This document shows positions 1 through 8,682 of a stretch of DNA of 64,000 bases, in pieces. The DNA is from an uncultured bacterium (GTDB taxonomy: Bacteria; Planctomycetota; GCA-002687715). Location of the stretch: the NCBI GenBank assembly GCA_902826835.1, contig CADEGH010000002.1, positions 248,001-312,000 on the forward strand, in the 5' to 3' direction. Position 1 is the stretch's first letter. Each line of letters opens with the position of its first letter. The notes beneath the pieces were generated by a model. It saw only the letters and a program-made list of their open reading frames with translations. It did no database searches and was not told the origin of the DNA. The position numbers and the translations under genes are program-made.

Positions 1-1050
1 GTTTTCGAACCCCGGACGGGGATCGAATCCACCGTCTTCGACGCGCTGCATCCGGAAGATGTCCCACGCGATCGAGTTGGCTTGCTGGGTCGCCCCTTCG
101 AAGGTCGAAGCGTCGCCGAAAGACACCAGTTCGAAGTCGGCAGTGCCGAGGAAGGCGGAGGATCCGAATCCGAAGTTGTTGCTCTCGGCGGGCACTACCA
201 CGTTGTTCACGAGCACGCGGACGCCGTAGAGCGTGCCGCCGACGAGCCCGGCCTTCTCGATCACGTTGCCGTTCGCTCGCTTGTTGCCGATATACACGTA
301 CATCTCGCTCGGCTGCGTCGTCAACGCCGGATTCACCTGGGCGTCCGAGTCGTCCAAGCACATCACGATAGTCTTGGGCTGGGAAAACGGCGATGCGACG
401 ACGTTTTCGAAGGCGCATTGACCGAGGTGCGGGAGTTCCCAGGACTCGTTCATGCTGGGCCCGGACACGATGTGGGCCCAAGCCGCGCCATGGCGAGTCG
501 CGAAGGGAGGACGCGTCTCTTCACCACTGAGGAAGATCCGAGCCTCCGTTCCGACCACGCCCGCGAAGGCGTAGGCGCCGGGGGCGGCCAGGTCGGCCGA
601 GCAGAAACGATCCCAGGCGAAGGTCTGAGTCGACCAGCTTCCGCCGGCGCGACTGTAGACATAGACGTCGTTCGCACTCGTGTTGTGGTCGCGGCCGGCC
701 AAGACCTCGTGGTTGGAAGCATCGAGGGCCCATCGCGAGATGAAAGCGCCCGTCGAACCATGCGCACGGACGATGCCGTCCGCGGCTCCAAGTTCGTGGG
801 TGACAACGAGAGTAGGAACGCCGCCGGGCCCGCGGAGGACTCCCATCCCGTCCGGAATCCCAACCATGCGGTATCCGCCGATCGAGTCGCCCGTCGTGAC
901 CAAGGCGACAGTCGACACCGACCCTGGCGGCAGGGTGGCGTCAGGAAGGACGTAGCAAGGCGCAGACGTCGACGGTCCGACAATTTGCGCGGCGGCGGCT
1001 CCCAACATCAACGAGCACGCCGTGAGCGTGCGCAGCACTGAGCACTTCAT
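1..1050 (-). CDS. Secreted PhoX/DUF839-type protein, C-terminus cut off by window edge
   Basis: Reading the minus strand from an ATG at 1048-1050 gives 350 uninterrupted codons that run off the left edge, so the C-terminus is missing. It opens with a basic start, a hydrophobic stretch and an AAAAQ cleavage-like site, which indicates a secreted protein. An AGGA lies about 8 nt upstream of the start. Blocks such as WDRFCSADLAAPGAY, RIFLSGEE, HLGQCAFENVV and KAGLVGGTLYGVRVLV match what I know of the PhoX-like / DUF839 beta-propeller family, whose characterised members are calcium-dependent alkaline phosphatases. Metal ligands cannot be confirmed from the part present, so phosphatase activity is an inference. 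It is divergent from the HtrA-like gene, with about 236 bp between the two starts. Confidence 0.8.
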   Translation of the reverse strand, partial: MKCSVLRTLTACSLMLGAAAAQIVGPSTSAPCYVLPDATLPPGSVSTVALVTTGDSIGGYRMVGIPDGMGVLRGPGGVPTLVVTHELGAADGIVRAHGSTGAFISRWALDASNHEVLAGRDHNTSANDVYVYSRAGGSWSTQTFAWDRFCSADLAAPGAYAFAGVVGTEARIFLSGEETRPPFATRHGAAWAHIVSGPSMNESWELPHLGQCAFENVVASPFSQPKTIVMCLDDSDAQVNPALTTQPSEMYVYIGNKRANGNVIEKAGLVGGTLYGVRVLVNNVVVPAESNNFGFGSSAFLGTADFELVSFGDASTFEGATQQANSIAWDIFRMQRVEDGGFDPRPGFEN

Positions 1051-1286
1051 ACGTGAGATCCTCATCCGATGCATCCGCATGACCATTCACGCGGAGCGCT
1101 GGCACTGTGTGGAGCGACTCCCCATCATCTGATGAGGGCAGTACGAAGATCCGCGCAAGCTCTCGTTCAGGAGCCTTCATCACCTCATCGGGTCTTCACG
1201 ACATCCTGACCCGTCCTTCCCGATTTTCATTCAGAGTGAGGGAGACGAAGTTCACATCCCATTCAATCCAAGCTGGAGTTCGAGCC

Positions 1287-2453
1287 GTGAAGTTCATCGA
1301 GTCCTGTCACGTCGCGCTGCTCGTGACCATGACAATCGTGGCCGTGGAATCCTCACTGTTCCCCCAATCGGAACCCGCCGCCTCCCCCGTCTTCGATGCG
1401 CAGCGACTGGCCAAGTCGGGATCGGCGAGTCTGGTCACGGTGCGCGCCTACGTCCGGGCACCCAGCTTGACCACCGACGACCCGGATTCGGAAACGGGCT
1501 GGGGGGAGTCGGTCATCAACGACCAGTACCCGGGTTTTCGTCTGCAGGCGGCGGGATCGGGATTTGTCGTCGATCAAAATCGCGGTGACCTCCTCACTTG
1601 TCTCCACATCTTGAAGCGCGTGGATGGAAGTCCCGTCGACCTCATCGAAGTGGAGACCCAAGGTCGGCAGCGCGTTCTCACTTCATTGCTCGCGGCCGAG
1701 CCGACCGTCAACTTGGCAATCCTGCGAGCAGAAGTCCTGCCAAGCGGGCTCGAGGCTCTCCCAGCCGCCCTTGAGTTCGGTGACAGCGACACCCCGGAGA
1801 TGGGTCAGCTCTGCTTGGCCTTGGGCGACCCCGCGGGGCCGGAGCGCTACCTCGGCATTGCGCCCTTCATCGCCCGCCCCAATCGCGACTGCTACCAGGA
1901 ACTCCTCAGTTCGTTCTACTTGCAGGTCGGGTTGGTGGCTCATCCGGAGGCGTACGGCGGGCCCATTCTCGACGCACGAGGCACGGTGATCGGAATGCTC
2001 TCCCCCCGCGAGCCGAAGGACGGAGTCACGCGGACCAACGCGGTTCCCGGCATCGAGTTCGGTCTGCCCTGCAAGATCATCCAAGGGCTCTACACGACCC
2101 TGCGCGAAGTGCAGAGCACACGGTCGCCCTGGCTCGGGTTCTCAGTCATGAGCCGGGAAGAGCTGGCAGCGCAGCGGGGAGTGATCAATTTCCAGTCGAT
2201 GCCCAAACCGCCGCAGGGAATCTTCATCGAGAACCTGTTCACGCCGAGCCCCGCCGCCGAGTCGGGCGTTCGCGCGGGCGATTTCTTGGTCAGCTTCGAC
2301 CGCCAAGTCGTGTTCACCCCCGTCGACTTCCAGCGCTACCTGTACATCGCCGGCATCGGAAAGCGGGTGCGTCTCGAGGTCTTCCGCGACGGGAGGATTC
2401 TCGTCCTCGAAATCACCGTCACCGAGCGGCCGGCGGAGGCTCGTCCGAAGTGA
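1287..2453 (+). CDS. HtrA-like trypsin-fold protein with PDZ domain, catalytic residues replaced
   Basis: 388 residues. The frame stays open upstream, but the GTG at 1287 is preceded by CTGGAG at 8 nt and starts a signal-peptide-like segment (VALLVTMTIVAVE), so I place the start there. Residues about 90-260 look like the DegP/HtrA trypsin fold: LLTCLHIL holds the catalytic His (H107). However, the expected Asp in the D-LAVL block is Asn (VNLAIL, N142), and the GNSGGPL serine is Tyr (EAYGGPIL, Y223). The C-terminal 100 residues form a PDZ domain (ESGVRAGDFLVSFDRQVV). The protein is therefore probably a non-proteolytic, exported scaffold or substrate-binding homologue. Family membership is confident; loss of activity is inferred from the two substitutions. 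Confidence 0.82.
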   Translation: MKFIESCHVALLVTMTIVAVESSLFPQSEPAASPVFDAQRLAKSGSASLVTVRAYVRAPSLTTDDPDSETGWGESVINDQYPGFRLQAAGSGFVVDQNRGDLLTCLHILKRVDGSPVDLIEVETQGRQRVLTSLLAAEPTVNLAILRAEVLPSGLEALPAALEFGDSDTPEMGQLCLALGDPAGPERYLGIAPFIARPNRDCYQELLSSFYLQVGLVAHPEAYGGPILDARGTVIGMLSPREPKDGVTRTNAVPGIEFGLPCKIIQGLYTTLREVQSTRSPWLGFSVMSREELAAQRGVINFQSMPKPPQGIFIENLFTPSPAAESGVRAGDFLVSFDRQVVFTPVDFQRYLYIAGIGKRVRLEVFRDGRILVLEITVTERPAEARPK

Positions 2454-2458
2454 CCACG

Positions 2459-3889
2459 TCAAAGCGAATTCAAGAAAGTGACCAGAGCCTGACGATCGTC
2501 GGCACCGGCTAGCCGAAACGCCTCCCTGGATCGCTGCGCCTCGCCTCCATGCCACAAAATCGCCTCGGCGAGCGATCGGGCCCGCCCATCGTGCAGGTAG
2601 CGAGAATGCCCATTCACCGCGGGGATCAGGCCGATTCCCCACAGGGGCGGCGTTTTCCATTCTCCCGGGCGCGCATCGCCGTCCCATTTGCCGTCGGAGA
2701 GTCCATCGCCGAGATCATGCAAGAGGAGGTCCGTGTACGGGCGAATCGTCTGATTCGCCCATCCAGGGTGGAATGCAACCGGACCGGTTTCGAAGCGGGT
2801 GACGTGACACTCGGCACAGCCGAATGCCAAGAAACGACCTTCGCCGCGGATGACGTGTCGGTCGCCCCTGCGACGCTGCGCCGGAACCGCCAACGCCCGC
2901 GTGTAGAAGACGAGCCGGTCCTGAGCGAGTTCGTCGATCTCGGGCACGGGATCGGAATCGAACCCGTAATGGTTGCGTTGGAGGGCGGTCAACGGCTCCG
3001 CGGGGATCGCCTTCGACGTGATGCCCATGTCGTGCGCCAACGCTTCGACGGTTTGGGTTTCGACGTTCGGAGTGGTGGCCTTCCAACCGAAGCGGCCGAT
3101 TGCCGCCTTGGAACCGCGCGGATCGGGCTGGCGATGAGCCCGACCGGAAATGCCATTTTGATCTCGATCGTCAGGATCTTCCCGCGCGAGGATTGCGGCT
3201 TCGGGAATGGCCTCGAGCAAGCCGAGCCCGATGAGTTGGGGCGCCACCCGGGGACCGAGCGCAATGGGCGTCACTCCCTTCGCCTCGGGCTCGCGATCGG
3301 TCAGGCGATACCGCGGTCGCAGAAGTTCGAATGGCTCCCCGTCTCCGTAGAAGCCGAGCACGGGTTCGACCTCGATGACGATCCGAGCCTCGGGCACGAA
3401 TCCGGGAATCGATGAGTCCTGGATCTGACCACCGAGGCGCGGGTGCGGCCGATCCGGACCGCCGGGCACCGCGACCCCGACCCGCATCAGGAGTCCGCCG
3501 CGATCCGGTTCGTCCTCGGCGGGAGGACGACTGCGACCGTCTCGGAGATGACAACCGCTGCACGATCTGGAATTGAACAACGGACCGAGTCCGTCGCGAC
3601 CAGCCGCCGAACTCGGAGCAATGACCCAATTCTGGCGGAAGAACGAATTACCGACGGCAAATTGTCGACGCTCGGCGGAGTCGAGGGGCGGGCCTGGAAA
3701 CCCAAATGCATGGGGGCCCTCATCCTCGATGGTGACGGCACCGCCCAACGCCGCAGAGTCTGGCGTTCGGCCCCGGTCCGTTTGGTCCGTCTGCGCCTCG
3801 GAGAGGTTGGCGACCACCAGGAGCAGGGCCAAGCGCATCAGGACGATCCCGGCGCGCAGAGCGTTCTCTCGCAATCGCAGGCGGTCCAT
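2459..3889 (-). CDS. Di-heme oxidoreductase (DHOR / DUF1111 family), exported
   Basis: 476 residues with an N-terminal hydrophobic export signal (LMRLALLLVVANLSEAQ). Two CxxCH c-type haem motifs are visible: CSGCH at residues 110-114 and CAECH near residue 357. Flanking blocks such as GPLFNSRSC, FGWKATTPNVE and PLWGIGLIPAVNGHSRYLHD are typical of the di-heme 'thiol oxidoreductase' family, which is distantly related to MauG/cytochrome c peroxidase. It lies 2 nt downstream of the imelysin gene, so the two are almost certainly one transcript. This pairing is common in bacteria and is linked to periplasmic iron or other metal handling. The electron donor and substrate are unknown. Confidence 0.9.
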   Translation of the reverse strand: MDRLRLRENALRAGIVLMRLALLLVVANLSEAQTDQTDRGRTPDSAALGGAVTIEDEGPHAFGFPGPPLDSAERRQFAVGNSFFRQNWVIAPSSAAGRDGLGPLFNSRSCSGCHLRDGRSRPPAEDEPDRGGLLMRVGVAVPGGPDRPHPRLGGQIQDSSIPGFVPEARIVIEVEPVLGFYGDGEPFELLRPRYRLTDREPEAKGVTPIALGPRVAPQLIGLGLLEAIPEAAILAREDPDDRDQNGISGRAHRQPDPRGSKAAIGRFGWKATTPNVETQTVEALAHDMGITSKAIPAEPLTALQRNHYGFDSDPVPEIDELAQDRLVFYTRALAVPAQRRRGDRHVIRGEGRFLAFGCAECHVTRFETGPVAFHPGWANQTIRPYTDLLLHDLGDGLSDGKWDGDARPGEWKTPPLWGIGLIPAVNGHSRYLHDGRARSLAEAILWHGGEAQRSREAFRLAGADDRQALVTFLNSL

Positions 3890-3891
3890 GC

Positions 3892-5061
3892 TCAGCCTCC
3901 CGGGCGCATCGGCAGCCGGTGGCCGAGTAGAACCCCCGCGACCGCGATCGCCTCGGCTTGCGCTTCGAGGGCAGAAAGAGCGGCGGCCACCGCCACGCGG
4001 CCAGGCGCTTTGTCCTCTCCGAGGAACGATTGATCGAAGGGGCGCGGAATGCGTTCCAGGGCCTCAGTGGCCCATCCGAGTTTGCGATCCAAGTCCCACG
4101 TGGCTTCCGGATGCGTGCGGGCGAGATAGGCCAAGACCCCGTTCGACTCGGGATCGGTACCCCGAAGGATGTCGACCACGCCGCGCTGGTTCGATTGGAA
4201 GTCGAGCCAGGTCGTATCGCTGAAACAACTATGCTCCTGCTCTTGGTCGCGGGTTTCGTAGGCCACGGCCAACCGCTCGCCCGCCATCTCGAACCCCGTC
4301 AGGATGATGGCACCGGTCAGAATTCGCCGGAGGGCGAGCTTCGGATCCGCTTCGAACTCGCGGCGATAGTTCGACTTTCCCGGCGCCCACGCCAGTTCGA
4401 CGATTGCCAAATGCTTGCGCAGGGCGGCAACCGCCGTCTTCAAGTACTCGAGCCGACGAGGCGCCGACGCCTCCTTGGAGGAATCAAAATCGGTGGCTGG
4501 ACGCTCACCCGGACCATCGGTCCGCAGATCCTGTCCCCAGAGAAGAAACTCGATGGCATGCCATCCGAGGCTGACATTGGCTTCTCCGCCTCGCTCGTTG
4601 GCGAGAGTCAGCACTACTTCGCTCAAGATCGGGTAGCGCACGGAATCATGGATGATCCCGGACTTTGGAAAGCCCGGTACCGCATCGATGTAGCTTTCGT
4701 CGATCGGCCAAGCGTTGACGAGGGTCTCGACTCCGTCCACCGGGTTGTCGATGGGCCCGTCATAGAAGCGGAAGACTTCGGTCCGACCATAGATCGCGCG
4801 CCCGCGTACCCAGGCCTCCCGAGCCCTCGTGAGATTCGCCTCCGTCGGTTCCTTCCCCAGGGTCGCGACCGCAGCCGCAAGGACTTCGACGGAGCTCCCG
4901 CATTCCCGGTACAGGCGGTGCGCGTTCTCCGAATAACTCCGTACGATGGAGCCGAGCCCGGGGGAAGTGGTCGAGAGGAGCATCGGTTCCATAGTCGGTT
5001 CCATGCAGGTCCAGAGGGTCGAGAGAGCCCAGAGTTGCAACAGGAAGCTCGGTCGCCACAT
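3892..5061 (-). CDS. Imelysin family (M75 / IrpA-like) exported protein
   Basis: 389 residues. The N-terminus (FLLQLWALSTLWTCMEP) is hydrophobic and ends in a possible lipobox cysteine, which suggests an outer or periplasmic lipoprotein. The family-defining GxHxxE motif is intact as GWHAIEF (G166, H168, E171), followed by LLWGQD as in characterised imelysins. The VDGVETLVNAWPIDESYID region is the other well-conserved block. Imelysins bind metal, often in iron-responsive operons; peptidase activity has not been generally demonstrated. It is the first gene of the pair with the di-heme oxidoreductase and is divergent from uup across 133 bp that must hold both promoters. No Fur box was identified by eye. 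Confidence 0.9.
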   Translation of the reverse strand: MWRPSFLLQLWALSTLWTCMEPTMEPMLLSTTSPGLGSIVRSYSENAHRLYRECGSSVEVLAAAVATLGKEPTEANLTRAREAWVRGRAIYGRTEVFRFYDGPIDNPVDGVETLVNAWPIDESYIDAVPGFPKSGIIHDSVRYPILSEVVLTLANERGGEANVSLGWHAIEFLLWGQDLRTDGPGERPATDFDSSKEASAPRRLEYLKTAVAALRKHLAIVELAWAPGKSNYRREFEADPKLALRRILTGAIILTGFEMAGERLAVAYETRDQEQEHSCFSDTTWLDFQSNQRGVVDILRGTDPESNGVLAYLARTHPEATWDLDRKLGWATEALERIPRPFDQSFLGEDKAPGRVAVAAALSALEAQAEAIAVAGVLLGHRLPMRPGG

Positions 5062-5194
5062 TGATCATCCGGAGTGGTAGGAAGGGAAAACTCGTCGCGC
5101 CGAGGATCGCAGACCAAGGTGAGAATCCGGCGAATCCACTGGCAAGATCCCGGCAAGGCTCCGTGAAGTTCGTGCGCCTCTGGTAGGGTGCGCA

Positions 5195-7105
5195 GTGCCG
5201 ATCCTCACTGTTCGCAACGTCCATTTGGCTTACGAAGACCGCCGGCTCCTGCGAGGCGTGGATCTCTCGATCGAAGAGGGAGAGCGCATCGGATTGCTCG
5301 GGCAAAACGGCATCGGGAAGTCGACGCTGCTCGCGATCCTCGCGGGAAGCCAAAAGCCCGACGAGGGAGAGCGCATCGTCCGGCGCGATCTACGGATCGG
5401 GTACCTCGAACAGGACCCCCCGCTCGACCCCACTTTGACGGTGCGATCGGCCGTGCGCTCCGGCCAGACCGAGCGGGCCACCATTTTGGCGGATCTCGAT
5501 CTCATCCACACCGAGCTGTCGAGTCCGAGCCTCACCGAAGAACGCATGACGAGCCTGCTCGCGAAACAGGCCCAGCGCGAGGCAGCGCTCGAGCGATGGG
5601 GCGGGCACGACGTGGATCATCAAGTCGAATCGGTGATCTCGCACCTCGGGCTGCGCGACCCCGAGGCCCGCTGCGGAGTGCTCTCGGGAGGCGAGCGCCG
5701 CCGCGTCGCTCTGGCTCGACTGCTGACGAGCGCCCCCGATCTGCTCCTGTTGGACGAGCCTACGAACCATCTCGACGCGATCGTGACCGAGTGGCTCGAG
5801 GATTGGCTGCTCGATTCCGCACTTCCGGTGATGATGGTGACGCACGATCGTTACTTTCTGGACCGCGTGACGAGCCGCATCCTCGAACTCGACCGCGGCA
5901 AGATCTACTCGTACGACGGGAACTACTCGGACTACCTCGTGGCTCGCGCCGAGCGCGACGAAGTCGATCGCCATCTCGACCAGGTGCGGCGCAACACGTT
6001 GCGGCGCGAGACCGCATGGATTCGGCGCGGTCCGCCCGCTCAGCGCCGCAAGTCGAAGGCACGCCTCGGCCAGTATTCCGTCTTGGTTGATTCCAAGCCC
6101 GAGAGCGCGGGAGGCGAACTTGAGTTTCGTATCCCCTCCGGGCCTCGGCTGGGAACCAAGGTCATCGAACTTGCGAGCGTGAAGAAGAGCTATGGCAACC
6201 GCGTCATCGTGCCGCCGCTGACGCTGGAGATCGGCGGCAAAGACCGCATCGGCATCGTCGGTCAAAATGGCGCCGGTAAGAGCACGCTCCTCAAACTCTG
6301 CATGGGGTTGCTCGCTCCGGACTCTGGCACCGTCACCATCGGTGACACGGTCAAATTCGCGGCCATCGATCAACAGCGCACCGAACTCGATCCGACCAAG
6401 ACGGTGATCCAGGAGGTGGCCGGGCGGAACGACTGGGTGTTCGTGGAAGGTAGGTCGATCCGCGTCGAGACCTTCCTCGAGCAATTCCTTTTCCCGGGCG
6501 ATCGCAAACACCAGCTCATCGGCAAACTCTCGGGAGGAGAACGCCACCGGATCCTGCTCGCGAAGTTGCTGTCCAAGGGCGGCAACGTCCTCGTGCTGGA
6601 CGAACCCACGAACGATCTCGATATCGCGACGCTGCGGGTGCTCGAAGACGCGGTGGCCGCATTCGAAGGCGCCGCCCTGATCGTGAGTCACGATCGGTGG
6701 TTCTTGGACCGCGTTGCCACGCGCATCCTCCACTTCGACGGCCAGGGTGGACTGCGTCTGCATGAAGGCTCGCTCAGTCTCTTGTTCGACCGACTCGACC
6801 GCGAACGTCTGGCGTCAACCCCGGCCGAGCGCGCCACGGAAAAGGCCGCTTCCAAGCGGAACTCGGCCCCTAGCCCTCCGAACAAGCTCAATCATAAAGA
6901 ACAGAAAGAGCTCACGGCCATCCCGGACCGCATCCAAGCCGCCGAGGCCGCCCTCGTGGAGATTGACCGGCGCCTCTCCGACCCGACCTTCTACGCCCAG
7001 CCCCGCGCCGCCCAGGAGAGTGCGGCAGGCGAGCGGGTGAAAGCCCAAGCTCTCGTGCATTCGCTCTACGCGCGCTGGGAGGAACTCGAGTCCCGCTCCC
7101 GCTAA
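5195..7105 (+). CDS. uup: ABC-F ATPase Uup
   Basis: 636 residues, soluble, with two ABC domains in tandem. The start is GTG at 5195. Walker A motifs are GQNGIGKST (residues 36-44) and GQNGAGKST (about 355). Signature motifs are LSGGERRRVALARLL and LSGGERHRILLAKLL, and Walker B motifs are LLLLDEPTNHLD and VLVLDEPTNDLD. There are no membrane segments. The charged C-terminal tail beginning KLNHKEQKELTAIPDRI is the coiled-coil DNA/ribosome-binding extension that separates Uup from EttA-type ABC-F proteins, and the length is right for Uup. These proteins act on ribosomes, and Uup also affects branched DNA intermediates. It appears monocistronic. Confidence 0.93.
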   Translation: MPILTVRNVHLAYEDRRLLRGVDLSIEEGERIGLLGQNGIGKSTLLAILAGSQKPDEGERIVRRDLRIGYLEQDPPLDPTLTVRSAVRSGQTERATILADLDLIHTELSSPSLTEERMTSLLAKQAQREAALERWGGHDVDHQVESVISHLGLRDPEARCGVLSGGERRRVALARLLTSAPDLLLLDEPTNHLDAIVTEWLEDWLLDSALPVMMVTHDRYFLDRVTSRILELDRGKIYSYDGNYSDYLVARAERDEVDRHLDQVRRNTLRRETAWIRRGPPAQRRKSKARLGQYSVLVDSKPESAGGELEFRIPSGPRLGTKVIELASVKKSYGNRVIVPPLTLEIGGKDRIGIVGQNGAGKSTLLKLCMGLLAPDSGTVTIGDTVKFAAIDQQRTELDPTKTVIQEVAGRNDWVFVEGRSIRVETFLEQFLFPGDRKHQLIGKLSGGERHRILLAKLLSKGGNVLVLDEPTNDLDIATLRVLEDAVAAFEGAALIVSHDRWFLDRVATRILHFDGQGGLRLHEGSLSLLFDRLDRERLASTPAERATEKAASKRNSAPSPPNKLNHKEQKELTAIPDRIQAAEAALVEIDRRLSDPTFYAQPRAAQESAAGERVKAQALVHSLYARWEELESRSR

Positions 7106-7207
7106 GAGCCCCGGGGCAAGACTCGAACCGCGCCACTTCATCCGAAGCCGCCCGACCCTGCGTACTCCTCGTGCTGGTTGCGATCCGCGACCTCCTTGGA
7201 GACTCCC

Positions 7208-8410
7208 ATGAAATCCCTGCGTCTGTCATCCGTGTTGGCGGTGAGTCTCGTACTCCTCGCCGGAACCCTGTCCGCCCAAACCCTCGTCCTGCTCGGCGAC
7301 TCGAACCTCCTCTACATGGTGGATCGAGAAACTCCGGGCGCGGTGCTGTCCGAAATTGCCGTCACCGGCCTCGACATGGGCGAGACTCTGCTGGGCATCG
7401 ACGTGCGCCCGGCCACGGGTGAGCTCTACGGCCTCGGCAGCAACGGCCGGCTCTACGTGATCGAGCTGCGCACGGGAGTCGCCGTCCCCGTCGGAACCGG
7501 CTTTGCGACAGCATTGAGTGGCACCGCCTTCGGATTCGACTTCAACCCCACCGTCGACCGAATCCGCATCATCAGCAACAGCGGCCAAAACCTTCGCGCT
7601 CATCCCACCACCGGTGCGGTGGTGTTTGTCGACGGAACCCTCGCGTTCGCGGCGACCGACGTGAATGCCGGGACCCTCCCCCAAGCCGCTGGCGCCGCGT
7701 ACACGAACAGCTTCGCCGGTACCACCTCCACGACGCTCTACGACCTCGACAGCAACCTCGACATCCTGGTGACCCAGATTCCGCCCAATTCCGGTGTCCT
7801 CAACACCATCGGATCGCTCGGAATGGACATCGACGCGGTGCTTGGCTTCGACATCGTCGCCGCTGGCAACGTCGCCCTCGCGGCAGTTCGCCCGGCCGGG
7901 ATCCCCGCGTCCACTTCCACGCTGGTGTCGATCGACTTGGCGACCGGTGCCGCGACCTCGCTCGGCAACTTCAGCCTCTTCGGCCCGGTCCGCGGGCTCG
8001 CCGTGCTTGCGGTCTCCGGCGTCAGCGCCTTTGGCACCTCGACTCCCGGCTGCCAAGGCCCGCTCGCGATCGCGGTGGACTCGGCTCCGCGCCTCGGCAA
8101 CGCCGACTTCGGAGTCTTGGTCGGCAATGCCGCCCCCTCGATGCCGGGATTCGTGGCCGTCAGCGACCAAATGCTCGCTCAGCCGATTTCGATGAGCGGC
8201 GCGCTGGCGTTCATCGATCTCGGCTCGCCCTCGCTGATCACCCAGCTCTTCGCCACCAACGCCCAAGGTGTCGCCACCTCCGACTTCTCGATTCCCTCCG
8301 CGCCCGGCCTGCTCGGCATGACGGCCTTCCTCCAAGCCGCCGTCGGTGACGCCTGCGCCCCCGCCGGCATCGCCGCCACCAAAGCCCTCGCGATCTCCTT
8401 CCTTCCCTGA
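7208..8410 (+). CDS. Secreted DUF4394 domain protein
   Basis: 400 residues. The chosen ATG (7208) has GGAG 7 nt upstream and begins a clean signal peptide ending in LSAQ. Residues about 25-270 match the DUF4394 beta-propeller-like family: LLGIDVRPATGELYGL, FGFDFNPTVDRIRI, NLRAHPTTGAVV, TLYDLDSNLDIL and MDIDAVLGFDI. The last 130 residues (from FGTSTPGCQGP) are a separate beta-rich module of a type that recurs at the ends of other secreted proteins in this window. Biochemical function is unknown; the family is normally extracellular. Confidence 0.88.
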   Translation: MKSLRLSSVLAVSLVLLAGTLSAQTLVLLGDSNLLYMVDRETPGAVLSEIAVTGLDMGETLLGIDVRPATGELYGLGSNGRLYVIELRTGVAVPVGTGFATALSGTAFGFDFNPTVDRIRIISNSGQNLRAHPTTGAVVFVDGTLAFAATDVNAGTLPQAAGAAYTNSFAGTTSTTLYDLDSNLDILVTQIPPNSGVLNTIGSLGMDIDAVLGFDIVAAGNVALAAVRPAGIPASTSTLVSIDLATGAATSLGNFSLFGPVRGLAVLAVSGVSAFGTSTPGCQGPLAIAVDSAPRLGNADFGVLVGNAAPSMPGFVAVSDQMLAQPISMSGALAFIDLGSPSLITQLFATNAQGVATSDFSIPSAPGLLGMTAFLQAAVGDACAPAGIAATKALAISFLP

Positions 8411-8421
8411 TCCCCTCCCTG

Positions 8422-8446
8422 GGAGCGCGGATCACCAGATCCGCTC
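8422..8446 (+). terminator. Hairpin downstream of the DUF4394 gene
   Basis: GCGGATC-ACCA-GATCCGC forms a perfect 7 bp stem, with a further GGAG/CTCC pairing if a 2-nt bulge is allowed. It begins 12 nt after the stop codon. No U-run follows, so this is a terminator or mRNA-end stabiliser candidate rather than a canonical intrinsic terminator. Confidence 0.4.
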
Positions 8447-8682
8447 CGGTGTCACCGCGCAGGGGCCCGCCAAGTATCACTGGCGGTGATGGCGCTCCCG
8501 GTGCGACCAACCTCCGCCGCACCACCGCGGAGGTGGCGATAGCGGCGATAGTCGCCGCGGAGCATCCCGCCTGCCGACAGAGCCCGTTGCACTGGCAGCG
8601 CGTTGGGACTATGCTCCTCGCCGAGCGAACGACCTGGGTCGCCTTCCCCCGGCGAATCGATGGCTCGCTCAGGATCTATCCC

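Noticed and set aside
7110..7145. tRNA-like GGTTCGAGTC string on the minus strand
   Set aside because: Flanking bases cannot form a 5 bp T stem or an acceptor stem.
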